Shown here piece after piece: positions 23,662 to 34,318 of a stretch of DNA of 64,000 nucleotides (positions within the stretch are counted from its first letter, which is position 1; every line of letters starts with the position of its first letter). The stretch lies in the NCBI RefSeq assembly GCF_000471905.2, contig NW_006499705.1, positions 267,449 to 331,448 on the forward strand, given 5' to 3'. Below the pieces are notes generated by a model, which saw only the letters and a list, made by a program, of their open reading frames with translations, had not been told where the DNA came from and did no database searches. This stretch comes from Amborella trichopoda (lineage: Eukaryota > Streptophyta > Magnoliopsida > Amborellales > Amborellaceae). The translations under genes and the position numbers were made by a program.

Positions 23662-23764
23662 TTTGACGGCTGAATGTCCGGAGAGAGGAACCAAATTGAA
23701 GTTGAGTTCTTATCGAGAAGGCCTTGGTTTGAGCTGCGGGGCTGAGAGACATGAAGAGCGCCAT
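23662..23764 (-). pseudogene. ASB: ASB exon 1: start codon and plastid transit peptide
   Basis: Starts at ATG (23764) and reads MALFMSLSPAAQTKAF then a Ser/Arg/Gln-rich stretch without acidic residues, typical of a chloroplast transit peptide. It ends after 34 codons plus one base at a GTGAG donor (23661). Intron 1 is only 84 bp and ends in CAG at 23578. The one leftover base joins exon 2 in frame to give a Ser codon. No lesion is seen in this exon. Confidence 0.88.
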
Positions 23765-23934
23765 GAAAGGGGATACAACGAGCTCAAGTTAAATTATAAA
23801 AAAAAAAAAAAATTACAACGAGCACAACTTCACGACAGGAGACAGAATGAGAGGGCCTCGTGAAAAAAATACCCAATTATAGAAAGAGAAAGAGAGAAAG
23901 CAGGACAGAATGCACAGGACCCTGGCCAAAATTA

Positions 23935-23942
23935 AATATATA
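23935..23942 (-). promoter_or_regulatory. Candidate TATA box of the ASB gene
   Basis: TATATATT on the minus strand, about 170 bp upstream of the exon 1 ATG and followed by a CT-rich leader, as is common in plant promoters. Position and sequence are the only evidence. Confidence 0.35.
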
Positions 23943-23949
23943 GAGGGAA

Positions 23950-25127
23950 AGGAGAAGGTCCAAAATGTTGTATAAATGTAGAGAGAGAAAGAGAGGGAGA
24001 AATGTCGAAATGGGACTGGTTTTAGCAGCGCGATCCCGCTGTTTTCACATCATTATTTTCCATAAATGACGAAAACGCCCTCCTCCTCCCGCTCTCTATG
24101 CAGCTTTCCGATGGACCGTTGAGGTGGTTCGAACGAGTCCTTTATTTGAAACGTGTTCTTTAAAGGAATGGCAAAATAGTAATTTGGTACTAGTAGTAAG
24201 AGGTGGAAACCAACCACTGCAACAAGAAGCGGTCGCCATTTTCGCGCCACGCGCTGATTCAAAGAGAGAGAGAAAGTTCCCAGAGGCGAAACCTAGTACT
24301 GTAAAAGAGGGCACGGCGGACGTCGAAAATCCATGGACATTTGTTATTTTCATCCTGAAAATCCATTGGATATGAGTAACGAAATTATCATAAAATTACT
24401 TCAATTTTCATCTAATTAGTAAAAAAAACTCTGAATTTTTATAAACCTCGACCACACTTATTTTTTTCAAAGTTTCTAGGCTTTCATTATGGTCATTTAA
24501 GTACCGTATTGACCACCTAAAACCGTCCTAAAACCGTCCAATTTTATATTTAATGGGTTGGAATTATTGTGACCTCCTTGTAATAAATATTAATGATCTC
24601 ATTGCGGACAATCCCCTATTTTTGAGGTTGTTAGATGTTCATAAATTTGTACGTACGATGTTTTATTTTATTTTATTTTATTTTATTTTCAAAACTTATA
24701 ATTAAGGGTGGAATTAATTTTTTTTAGGCAACTATGAGAGTTTTTGACACCAGAATCGCATCTTCCGTTTGCCGTTTACCTTAGTTTTATTGTTTAAACT
24801 TGGTGTCAAATAGCCATGTGAGATCCCATAGAAACAAGGTTTTATATTAATATTATTTATTTTAATAGTATTTAATAAATAAAACATTATATAACATGGC
24901 AATTTTATTTGTAGATATAAGGTTGTAATACTCTTTACCACCCATTTTATTTAAACGGCATAGGCTTAACACTATCTTAAAAAAATTGTAATTTTTTTAC
25001 ACTGTCTTAAAAGTTACGTTAAATCTACATTATAGAATATTACATTATAAGATATTGCAATTTTTATCTAGAAATGAGGTTGCCACATTTTATAAATTGC
25101 AATCTTTAAAACACTTGCCTTCACATT
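23950..25127. other. Upstream flank of ASB, no gene seen
   Basis: Contains CT/GA tracts near the ASB leader and a (TTTTA)n microsatellite at about 24661-24690. A short stretch at 24560-24600 ('ttgtgacctccttgtaat') resembles one end of the family C fold-back element. No coding sequence is supported. Confidence 0.45.
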
Positions 25128-25669
25128 TTTCAAATTTACACGTATAATCTATTTTTCTCTTGTTTATTTTTTCCAGAGTTCCCTTAGTTCGGAATTTGCA
25201 AGTCCCAAACTGACTTCTTTCACATTTTGGTTTTGTTGTTGGTCGGAACTCCAACTTCTAGTCAGATTCTTTTTACTTAAAATTGATGTTGGCACTAGGA
25301 GTTTAAGTTCAAAAACAAAATATATATTTTAGAGACTCCAAGTTTCGAAGCTGTCTTTTTAATTTTTATCAAATTGTTAGTTTAGAATTTCAAATTCCTA
25401 ACATGTTTTTGGAACTTGAAGTCCCGAACTAGCAATTAGGTAAATAATGAAAAAAGAACGACAAAAGAGGTTTGGAACTTGGAGATCCAAATAATATTTT
25501 TGCTGAGACTCAAGTTCAAAATTTTAAGTTTTGACCATCAATTTTCAACGTAAAAATATGTTTAGAACTTAAAGTTCTGAACTAACGAATTGTTCAAAAT
25601 AAAAAAATAAAATAAAATATTTAGAACTTGGAGTTTCGACGATAGGCATTATGTGGAAAAATAAAAGGG
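25128..25669. repeat. Family G fold-back-like repeat, longer copy
   Basis: The left part matches 3470-3725. The right part is its degenerate inverse: 'ttatatactttcccttttat' (reverse complement of the end) mirrors the 'cgtataatctatttttc' start, and 'gaactaacgaattg' mirrors a central segment. Non-coding. Confidence 0.55.
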
Positions 25670-25875
25670 AAAGTATATAATGTGGTCACAATTAATCTTG
25701 ACTATTGAATGTGAAATTGAGTGGATGCATTTATTTCACTGAGCAAGCTCAAAGTTCAAAAAAAAATTTCTTGAATTTTATGACATACCTAAGTTATTAG
25801 ATTTCACATCGAATGGTTACAAATAATTATGACATCCTTGTACCAAAAGCAAATGGTATACAATCCCAAAATACT
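25670..25875. mobile_element. Family C palindromic TIR element, copy 1
   Basis: About 200 bp, with halves that are largely inverted copies ('tggtcacaattaatcttgac' versus 'aaataattatgacatcc'). The interior 'gagcaagctcaaagttc' and the 'ggtatacaat' end match the copies at 38411, 43319 and 60967. Confidence 0.7.
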
Positions 25876-26449
25876 AATAGGGAAAATATCTCCATACCTT
25901 TTATTTTTAAGTTTGATTTTTTAATAATTAAGAGTTGAAAACATATATTAGAACATAAAAATCCTAGCTTTTATATCTTCTAAACGTAATTTTTTAGCCC
26001 AAACAAAATACACGTCCTTTCTAAACCAACTACACAACTCCATTTGCAAGGGTACACATCCTCAACTACATAGAGCTCATTTGTAGAGGTTCGCACCCCA
26101 AACCACAAAGAGTTCCATTTGTAGAAATTCACACCCCAAACCATACGATCTATCTCCATCCCAATCCCAAAAGCAGCCAGATGTTCAAAGCGCCATTTGC
26201 AGAGGTGTTAAGTTTACAGGACTGCCATTTTCAAGGATATCTATTGGCATATCAATAGGAAAATCTTATCCTATGAATACATGATATGTTGAGGGAGCAT
26301 AAACTATTTTGGGTATTTAGGTTCTCAATTTTTGGAAAATATGGATTTTTTTCCAAAAAAATATCTCAAGAATAATTGAACAAAGATTTTGTTGTTAATC
26401 GGCATTGCACTACCATGGGGAAGCAGTAGGGAATCAATTTGGACTTCTG

Positions 26450-26740
26450 TAAAAAAAAAAAAAAAAAAAATTTGTTTGAATTGGTGTTATAAGGACTTTA
26501 ATGGATTCCAAAAAGGTGAGAAGTTACAAGGAGGAGAGAGATGAGTTTGAAAAAATATGGGAGGAGAGAGAATATTGAGGAAACACAAGAGGAGAAAGAG
26601 TGAGGTAAGAGAGAGTTGAGGAAATACACAAGAGAGAGAAAGGGTTTGGAGAGAGTCAAGGGGAGAGAGAGTTGAGGAAAGACGCAAGAGAGAAAGGGTT
26701 TGGAGAGAGACAGAGGAGAGAGAAAACCGGGGGGGGGATG
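26450..26740. repeat. Poly(A) run and GA-rich minisatellite
   Basis: An A-run at 26451-26470 is followed by a GA-rich array whose units contain 'gttgaggaaa' and 'agagaaagggtttggagag'. The minus-strand frame through it is Ser/Leu/Pro repeat translation only. Confidence 0.7.
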
Positions 26741-26950
26741 TCATTGTCAGATTTATTTAGGCCAAAAATATAGATTTAAAATAGGTAAAGTTCTTTGAAA
26801 GAGTTAAAAGATATAAGATTTCTATGTTTCAAATCTGGGTATTATTAAGAAATGAAACTTAAAAATAAAATATATGAAAATATTTTTCAAATAAAAAAAT
26901 AGAAAAAGGAATGTGTGGGGTAATACAAAATTCCAGAGGCATTTTTAAAT

Positions 26951-27344
26951 GGGTGTAGTTTGCATAAGGATGCATCTGTAGATGTAGAGGTAAGGTGCAC
27001 CTTCAAATTTTATCATGGTATATAATTTTGATGTAAAATATTCTTAGGGTTATCTCAAAATCTATCTTTATATCTAATTATAAAATTTTAAATTTCAAAA
27101 ATAGTTAAAATCAAGTAGATCTATAAACATATGAAAATCTTGAAAATGGATAATGTAGATAATATGTTGTAAAATACACTATTTTTTAGATTTAAAATCT
27201 TTTTTTTTTTTATAGTCATTCAACTTGATGTTGAGATGATCAATCAAAATATTTTTCAACATTAAAACTACCTTTTTCATTGGACTTTTGAGTGGGACCG
27301 TATTTCTACATTATAAGGTGGCATCCTTATATAAACTTTTTCCC
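26951..27344. mobile_element. Family A MITE, complete copy
   Basis: 394 bp bounded by GGG and CCC. The termini are 'gggtgtagtttgcataagg' and, inverted, 'gggaaaaagtttatataagg'. The interior carries the 'gatgttgagatgatcaat' core shared with families A and B. No clear flanking duplication was seen for this copy. Non-coding. Confidence 0.78.
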
Positions 27345-29295
27345 TATCGGAATAATGAAATCTCAGCTCAACGAGCCACGTAAAAGCTGTCGTTTTCATT
27401 TGAGGGTTTGACGGTGTAAAGAGCACGTCCACTATGCTCCCTGGGGAATTTACTGCTACTCCATCGGTTAGAAGACCTACTTAGAAAATAACAAATATAG
27501 TCATAAGATAAAATAAATTATTGATATATTTTTAAACATAAACGTAAGGAGAGATACAAAAAAAAAAAGAAAAAAAAAGACAATAAGAAAACTTTAATGT
27601 ACTTAACTAATAGTAGTTGGAATAAAAATATCATTATTTTACATCCTTTAAAATTATTTCAAATTTTAGAGTTGCGAGGATCACAAAGTACTTAAAATTT
27701 TAAAAATCCATAGTGAAAAGCCTAAAAAAAGTATGATCAAATCATAATATAAGAATGTATTTAATTGATAATGGTTGAAAATTTATAATAAAAAATTAAT
27801 TTTACTGTAATTTTAAGAAGCATAGAAATACAAAAACAAACTTACTTTGTAAGAAATTAAAACTAAAGCTGCTACTTAAAAGTCCTGATAAAAAATTATT
27901 TCTTGTGAAAAAAAATTATTTATTTTCTAATTTTAATTTTTTAAAAAAACTAAAAATAAGTCATGAGCTATTTTAAAAATAAAAGAGTTGGTCCACATTT
28001 TCCATTGTCAAATTACTTTCAAAATTTTAAAATACAATGTAATTTTTATAAATAACTCAGAAATACATTTTTGAGCATGCGTAATTACAAAATTAAAATT
28101 AAGAAGATTAAAAAAGATAAGCTTAAATTAAAGCATAACAATTATAATAGATAAGTTAAGAAGATTAAAAAAGATAAGCTTAAATTAAATATTTCATAAA
28201 AAATATAATAGATAAGCTAAGAAGTATAAAAAACACAAAATGATTTTCACGATTATTTGAAAATTGTAATCACAAAGGAAAGGGGACAAATACAATTGCT
28301 TAGAAATAAAACAGGAAATGGAAGCACAATTTTTCTATTTTTGTGCTAATAAAAAAAAAAACATTCATTTTTTATGACTTAAAATAAGAAAGTTTACTAT
28401 TTAAAAATAACTGAAGTTCATTTCATTGTAAACAACTTTAAGGCCAACAAATCAATTGACGTGGTAATGAAAAAGGAGAATCTAAAAATCGGTACTAAAT
28501 TTTTTTAAATTGGTAATAAAATTTTAAATCAATAAATTTTTTTGTAATATAAAATATTACGTTTTTCTTAGACATTTTTTAAATGAGGTGTGAATGAAAA
28601 TTTAAAGCATCAACATATGCTTTGAAAATAAAAACCATCATTATAAAGCACAGCCTAAATCTAAAAAAGTACAAAATAAAATAATATGTAATTAATATTA
28701 ATTAAAAAAAAGAACACATGCCTTTCTAAGACAGAAAAGGTTACATAAAATATAAAGAAAAGAAAAGTAGATAATTTCGTGTTTGATTGGATCGAAATCT
28801 CACGCAATTAATGCTAACAGAAAATAAGAAGAAAAACATATACAAACAAATTTTAAGAATCGTACCTGAAATTATTAAAAAGAATTTCATACGATTTTTA
28901 TTTCTTTATTCTCTCATATGAACTCAATCTCTCATGCCCAGTCACCATGATGCTTATATTTTTCAATTGGGTATAAAAGCACGCAAAATGATGCACATTG
29001 GCATGAATTCATTTATGTATATAACTCATTGCAAATTTCAATATCTATAACTATCTGGATGGAGAAATGTTAATTGACTTTCCAGTTTGGGTGCTCATAC
29101 TACAGAAATATTTAGAACACAATGAAAAGCTCATTTAGAATTTCATTTGACAGACTCCACCATAAATTAAGCCATTTATGTGCATACAGACATAGGTGTG
29201 CAACTTTGTAACCTAATAATAACCTATGGTTTAAAAAATATAAAGAATCTCACAAAATAAGAAATCTATTTGTAATATGTTTTTTTTGGCCATGA
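27345..29295. other. AT-rich intergenic, nothing recognised
   Basis: Very AT-rich with many A-runs. A 'gataagcttaaattaaa' motif recurs around 28115-28210. No gene or TE protein was seen. Confidence 0.5.
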
Positions 29296-29705
29296 ATACT
29301 TATTGGGTGCGGTTTGTATAGAGCCTAGGCTGTAAACAATCAAATTAGAGCCTACCTTCAAATAGTGTCTAGAAATGTGGTTTCAATACTGAAAATCTTT
29401 ATGATAGCCTTAAAATATATTTTTATCTTTATTTATAAAGTTTAAAGCTTAAAAAATAGTGTAGATTGACAGATCTATGAAAACTTGAAAATCTCGAAAA
29501 TTGACTATCCAAAAAAGCGTTACAAATACACTATTTATAAAACTTGAAATCAACTTTTTTTCTCATGTCTATGCATCTTGACGTCGAGATGATCAATTTG
29601 AGGATATTTGGGCATCAAAACATCCTGTTCTAGTGAAATTTTTGAGGTAGGCTTTAATTTGATTGTTTGAGCCTCATCTCTACGTAAACTTTTCCCATAC
29701 TTATT
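29296..29705. mobile_element. Family B Mutator-like MITE with perfect 9-bp TSD
   Basis: The element is 29305-29696. It starts 'gggtgcggtttgtatagagc' and ends with the inverse of 'gggaaaagtttacgtagag'. The 9-mer ATACTTATT flanks it exactly (29296-29304 and 29697-29705). A 9-bp TSD with TIRs is the Mutator superfamily signature. The interior has no coding capacity. Confidence 0.85.
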
Positions 29706-30020
29706 TTTACATTTTTTTAAACATAGACTCTCAATCCATAACTAAAACATTCCATGCAATGTAAAGTATTATAGAGAATCACACTGAAACTAATGAATTG
29801 TGTTACATGGAGAAAATACCAGTAACTAAATTGTCACAAATACTAATACCAAGGAAAAAGCGAAAGACACCTGATTGAGAGTGAGGAAGATGCATGCAGT
29901 AAACAGAGAGCATGATAACAAAAGATAGGTAAAAAGCTAATTTTGTTTATTTGAGCAAGTGGCTTGGGCATGCTCACTTTTAGGGTTTCCTGATTTCTAT
30001 AACATCAAGAACCTAACTAA

Positions 30021-30066
30021 TGAGAGAGAGAGAGAGAGAAAAAAAGAGAGAGAGAGAGAGAGAGAG
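30021..30066. repeat. (GA)n microsatellite
   Basis: Interrupted GA repeat. Reading frames through it are artefacts. Confidence 0.9.
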
Positions 30067-30539
30067 GGGTGTGTATGCATTGAGAGATGTTATCATGATC
30101 TTGGATTGAGAATCTTCTTAAATACGGAAAGAATCTTATATATGTATACATGTCTTTCTCTCTCTTGAATTTGCTTATCATTTTAAGAAGTTTAAACCAA
30201 AAAATAGAGAAAGTTTTTTACCTATTTCTAAAATTAAGATATGAAAACAATCTCTCTCTCTCTTCCTAGAATCTCTACTTTCTCTCTCTTCCTAAAATCT
30301 CTACTCTTCACGCGCAACTCAAACTTTCTTATAGCAAAGTGAAGGAAGCTCTGCTCTTCCCCTAGAATCCAGGTCGGAGGTTCGTCCAACTTCTTTTCTT
30401 GAACGTGCAATAGTGGAGAGAGATTATGGGAAGAAAGTAAGTTGAATGTTGAATTATCTATTGAACTCTTGAGGGGAAAGAGATAACCCTCCAAATTCCT
30501 AGGTCTTGAACATAATATCGTTAGACTGTAAATCGCAAA

Positions 30540-30861
30540 GAGCATGGCTTTCCAGAACTATTGAGTACGCGTTTTCTCTGTGTATATCTCCATAGCTACG
30601 AAACATTACTTATACAGGGATAGGAGGATGCCATTTTCCAACGTTCATCTTTTCTCCTGGAATCTAAACTCTAAGAAGGTGGCCCTCTTTTATTGGGAGA
30701 TAGGTAGTTATGTTCTACCCGTTGCATAAAAACATCTTCTCTCTCTAAGAAGTCTTTTGGTGATAAACATTAAAATGCATTAATTAAGATAAATATTAAT
30801 TAAATTAAGAGAGAAAATTATGACACATATGAGGACCCATGGTCACCCACACGTATCAACA
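30540..30861 (-). mobile_element. Probable 3' LTR start of a copia element
   Basis: On the minus strand 'tcaccaagtaggaga' followed by TGTTGATACG looks like a copia polypurine tract and LTR start, located just 3' of the copia RNase H region. The other LTR end was not located, so only the start near 30861 is supported. Confidence 0.45.
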
Positions 30862-31119
30862 TCTCCTACTTGGTGATGAGAGTTGGATACAATGAAATAT
30901 CATAAAGTCTATACCAATTAATTAGTAGGTTAAACATTTATGAGCATATCTTTGTTATGAGGCTTTTCACGCCAGTGTGGTTATGCATCTCATGACACAA
31001 AAAATATCCAAAGATATGTCATGGGGTTTTTCACGCTAGTGCGGCTTTTTCTCTCATGACTAAGACATCAAAGAAAAATATCTCATTTGGGAGTTCCTGA
31101 CTTAGATATTCCTAAATCT

Positions 31120-32260
31120 CTTCAAAGCTACTTGCTTTAATAATATTTATGCACATAATCCTTTTGTTAAAAAATCTGCAAACATACTAGATGATGGCAA
31201 ATAACTTGCAATGGTTTCATCAAATAATATCATAAATGTAATGATAATCAATTTCAATGTGCTTACCTTTGTAACTATATGCTTCATTTTTAATTGATGA
31301 GGTGGCACCCTGATTATCACAAAAAATATTAACAGGTCTATCGGCTATATTTAACTTTAAATCATTTATGAATTATTTAATTCAGACGGCATAAGTTGTA
31401 GCAATACTACAAGTAGTACACTTGGCTTCTATAGTATATTGAGCTACACATCCTTGTTTTTTATTAGACTACGAAAGACATCCACCTTTAAAGAGGAATA
31501 CAAGTCCTGAGGTTGATTTTCTATCATCTGGGTCTTTTACAAAGTCTGCAGAGTACTTAGTAACATCAAAATTATCAGCTTGAAAATACAACTTATAATT
31601 TTTAGTTTTCTGAATTACTTGAACATCCTTTTTATGGCTGCATATACCTAAGCGTCCTTTTTATGGCACTCAAATCAGGTCCTGAGTATCCTTTTTATGG
31701 CACTCAAATCAGGTCTTGTATACAACATGACATAATTTATACATCCTATAGATTGAGCATATGGACTTCTTTTTATTTCAGTTTTGTCACTATCATTTAA
31801 TGGATACATTTTTTTTGATAATTTCAAGCTTTTACAAATTGGCATATTTATGGGCTTGACATGTTTCATCTTAAATATTTTAAAAATACTTTCTAAATAA
31901 TTTTCTTGAGATAAGCATAGAAGTTTCGAATTTCTATATCTTATTATCTTAATGCTCAATAAATATGAGGCTTCTCATATATCTTTTATCTCAAAATGGG
32001 AACGTAGATATGATTTCGTATGGTTAATCATGCCAATATCATTACCAACTTGTAAAATGTTATCTACATATAATGATAAGATAGTAAAATTGCTCTCACT
32101 ATTTCCAACATATACACAATGGTCTAATATATTGCTACATAACCAATTTTAGTGATTGTATTATGAAAAGTAAAATACCACTGCCTAGAAAACTGTTTTA
32201 GATAATATAAAGATTTTTTAGTTTGTATACTTTGTATTATTGGCATTTAATTACATATCA
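31120..32260 (-). mobile_element. Ty1-copia RT and RNase H fragment
   Basis: The minus strand reads VYKLKKSLYYLKQFSRQWY, SLYVDNILQVGNDIGM (YVDD changed to YVDN), LSQENYLESIFKIFKMKHVK, RPDLSA, then RNase H: DPDDRKSTSGLVFLFKGGCL, EAKCTT, IFCDNQGA and KHIEIDYHYI. The order is correct for the copia pol 3' half. Several stops are present. It is truncated 5' of RT. Confidence 0.88.
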
Positions 32261-34197
32261 TTTTGGTCAATTTATATTTTACGAATTATTTTTTTCTTAT
32301 TTTTATTAAGTGTGTCTCATTAAGATGTGTACATGCTCCAAATTTCAAGTAATTTGTATTTGTAAAAAAAAATAAAAAAAATGAAACACTACTGAAAAAC
32401 TGTGACCGTGCGATAAAGTTTGGACGGTGATGAGGGTAGGCGAAATCACTGTTCATCTTCGCATTTATATATATATATATATATGTTTTTCATATTCTGA
32501 ATTTTGATATCTTTATTTTTCGTATTTTAGGCAAAATTGTTCTTTTGAATATTTTTTAAAGTCAAATTTTAGGGGAAATTATTTTTAATCATGTGGTGTG
32601 GAAGTGTTTATAATATTATTTGAATCATGTTTACTATTGAATTATAATTAATAATTATACATTGATAACAAAATCTTGTATTCTATTAATAATTTATTGG
32701 TATTATAAATTATATAATATGTTATTGTTTGTTGTATTATTATTATTATTATCTTGGGTAATCCAGTGGGGAGGACAGATCCTACCCGTTTTTCAATAGA
32801 TTGCAATAGATGAGGGAGTCACGTTTTGAAGGTGTTAATTGAGATGTCAGCGGTAGGAATGGATACCATGATGTGGTAACTGGATGCAGGAATACTACCA
32901 CCACGTAATAAGAGTTTTTAAATTAGATGATATTATTGGACAAATTTTAAATTTGTTCTTATTAGCATAGTAAAATAGTTATAAAATATAAACTTTGAGC
33001 TCTAATTTCAGCATGTAATGTTATAGTTAGTTAGGTTGTGATAATTAGATGAGCAAAAAGAATTAATAAATATTTGAAGTAATACTAATTTCACTTTATA
33101 ACAGATATTATTTTTTAAAATCTTATAATATGCAAGTGTTTTTTAATATTTTTTGAATCATTTTGATGTAATATTATAATATTATATTATAATTTAATAA
33201 TTACACAAACATCCAAATAGGAAAACAACATCTCAATATTTACATACTTTTTCAAATAAATATGTTACATATTAGTGTTAGAACAAATAGATTGCCTCAA
33301 TATGTTTTCATCTCGGTGGAATGCATGTGCATAGTTGTATAGAAAATTGCCTATATAATGTATCTCTCACTTACTTAAATGATAAATATAATCCGTTAAG
33401 TATAAAGTAAGCACGTTAAAAATAAACCAAAATTTCTCTGATTTTTATTTTTATTCATAAATAATTTGTTTTATTTCATATAAGCTTATAAGTTACTATA
33501 ATTATAGTACACATGAATAAAGTTACTTTATTTATGTTTACTATAATATATTCGTAATTGTGTTTTTTACTCATTGTGTTTTCATCTTACAGTTTTGTAT
33601 CCCTCAATCTAGAACTATTTATAATCCTTTATTAAATAAAAGGTCATTTATTCAAAATATCCATAAGATATAAACTATTAACGTTTTACCCAATTAAAAC
33701 TATTTCAACACATAACCATTATGTCAAATGTTATGGGTAGAACGTCAAATAGTGTTCTCTCTCACTGGGTATTTGGATAAATTTCAAAAGATAAAAAAAA
33801 AAAATGAGATAAACAAATCAAACATAATAAAATAACTTTCAAATTGAGCAATGTATGTTGGAATCACTAGCAAAGATACATAGAGAACCAAAAGTATGCA
33901 AGCTCATACACTCGGGGGATAGAGAGCATAGGTATAAAATCAACATTTTTGTCCTAATAACAAAATTTTATTGCATTTTGAGGAAGAAATAAAACACCAA
34001 AAGCTGGATACTACTAAGAAATTGGTAGCCTCTAAATCTCAACCATTAAAAATGGTGAAACCCCAAAAACCCGTGTGGAAATTAAAACTTGTAAATTTTT
34101 TAGAACCATTACATCTTATGCTGCCACAACTTTCCCAAGTAATGAACTTCATTGATTCCTGCAGAAGGGAAAGATATATATAAGAAGAATGACAACA
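32261..34197. other. AT-rich intergenic, nothing recognised
   Basis: Contains (TA)n at about 32464-32484 and (ATT)n near 32735-32750. No gene structure is seen. Confidence 0.5.
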
Positions 34198-34301
34198 AAC
34201 AATGAAAATAAATAACTTTCAATGAATAAAAATAAAAATGAAATTTTGGAACAATGAAAATAAATAACTTTCAATGAATAAAAATAAAAATGAAATTTTG
34301 G
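34198..34301. repeat. Two identical 52-bp tandem units
   Basis: Unit starts at 34198 and 34250, each beginning 'aacaatgaaaataaataact'. They end about 18 bp from the F-box gene stop codon, so they lie in its probable 3' UTR. Confidence 0.9.
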
Positions 34302-34318
34302 ATGCCAGGCTTAAGAAA

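Larger units (their letters stand above)
6842..23764 (-). pseudogene. ASB: Anthranilate synthase beta subunit (glutamine amidotransferase), 8-exon pseudogene
   Basis: In plants this plastid subunit is the class I glutamine amidotransferase that feeds ammonia to the alpha subunit in the first committed step of tryptophan synthesis. Eight minus-strand exons read in order: 23662-23764, 23423-23577, 16391-16462, 16254-16290, 16057-16167, 9842-9941, 8411-8543, 6842-6986. Their phases join correctly and the sum is about 285 codons, close to the usual 270-290. Visible hallmarks are a transit-peptide-like start, VIDNYDSFTYNLCQ, FEVYRNDEL, GVLISPGPG, the nucleophile motif FGVCMGLQC, KIVRSPYGIMH, WTEDGLIMAVRH and GVQFHPESIITT. 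Lesions are a TGA in exon 4, a TAA with two small deletions in exon 7, and an approximately 8-base deletion in exon 8. Introns 2 (about 7.0 kb) and 5 (about 6.1 kb) are full of TEs. The family call is firm. The pseudogene status is strong but rests on this assembly. Confidence 0.92.
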
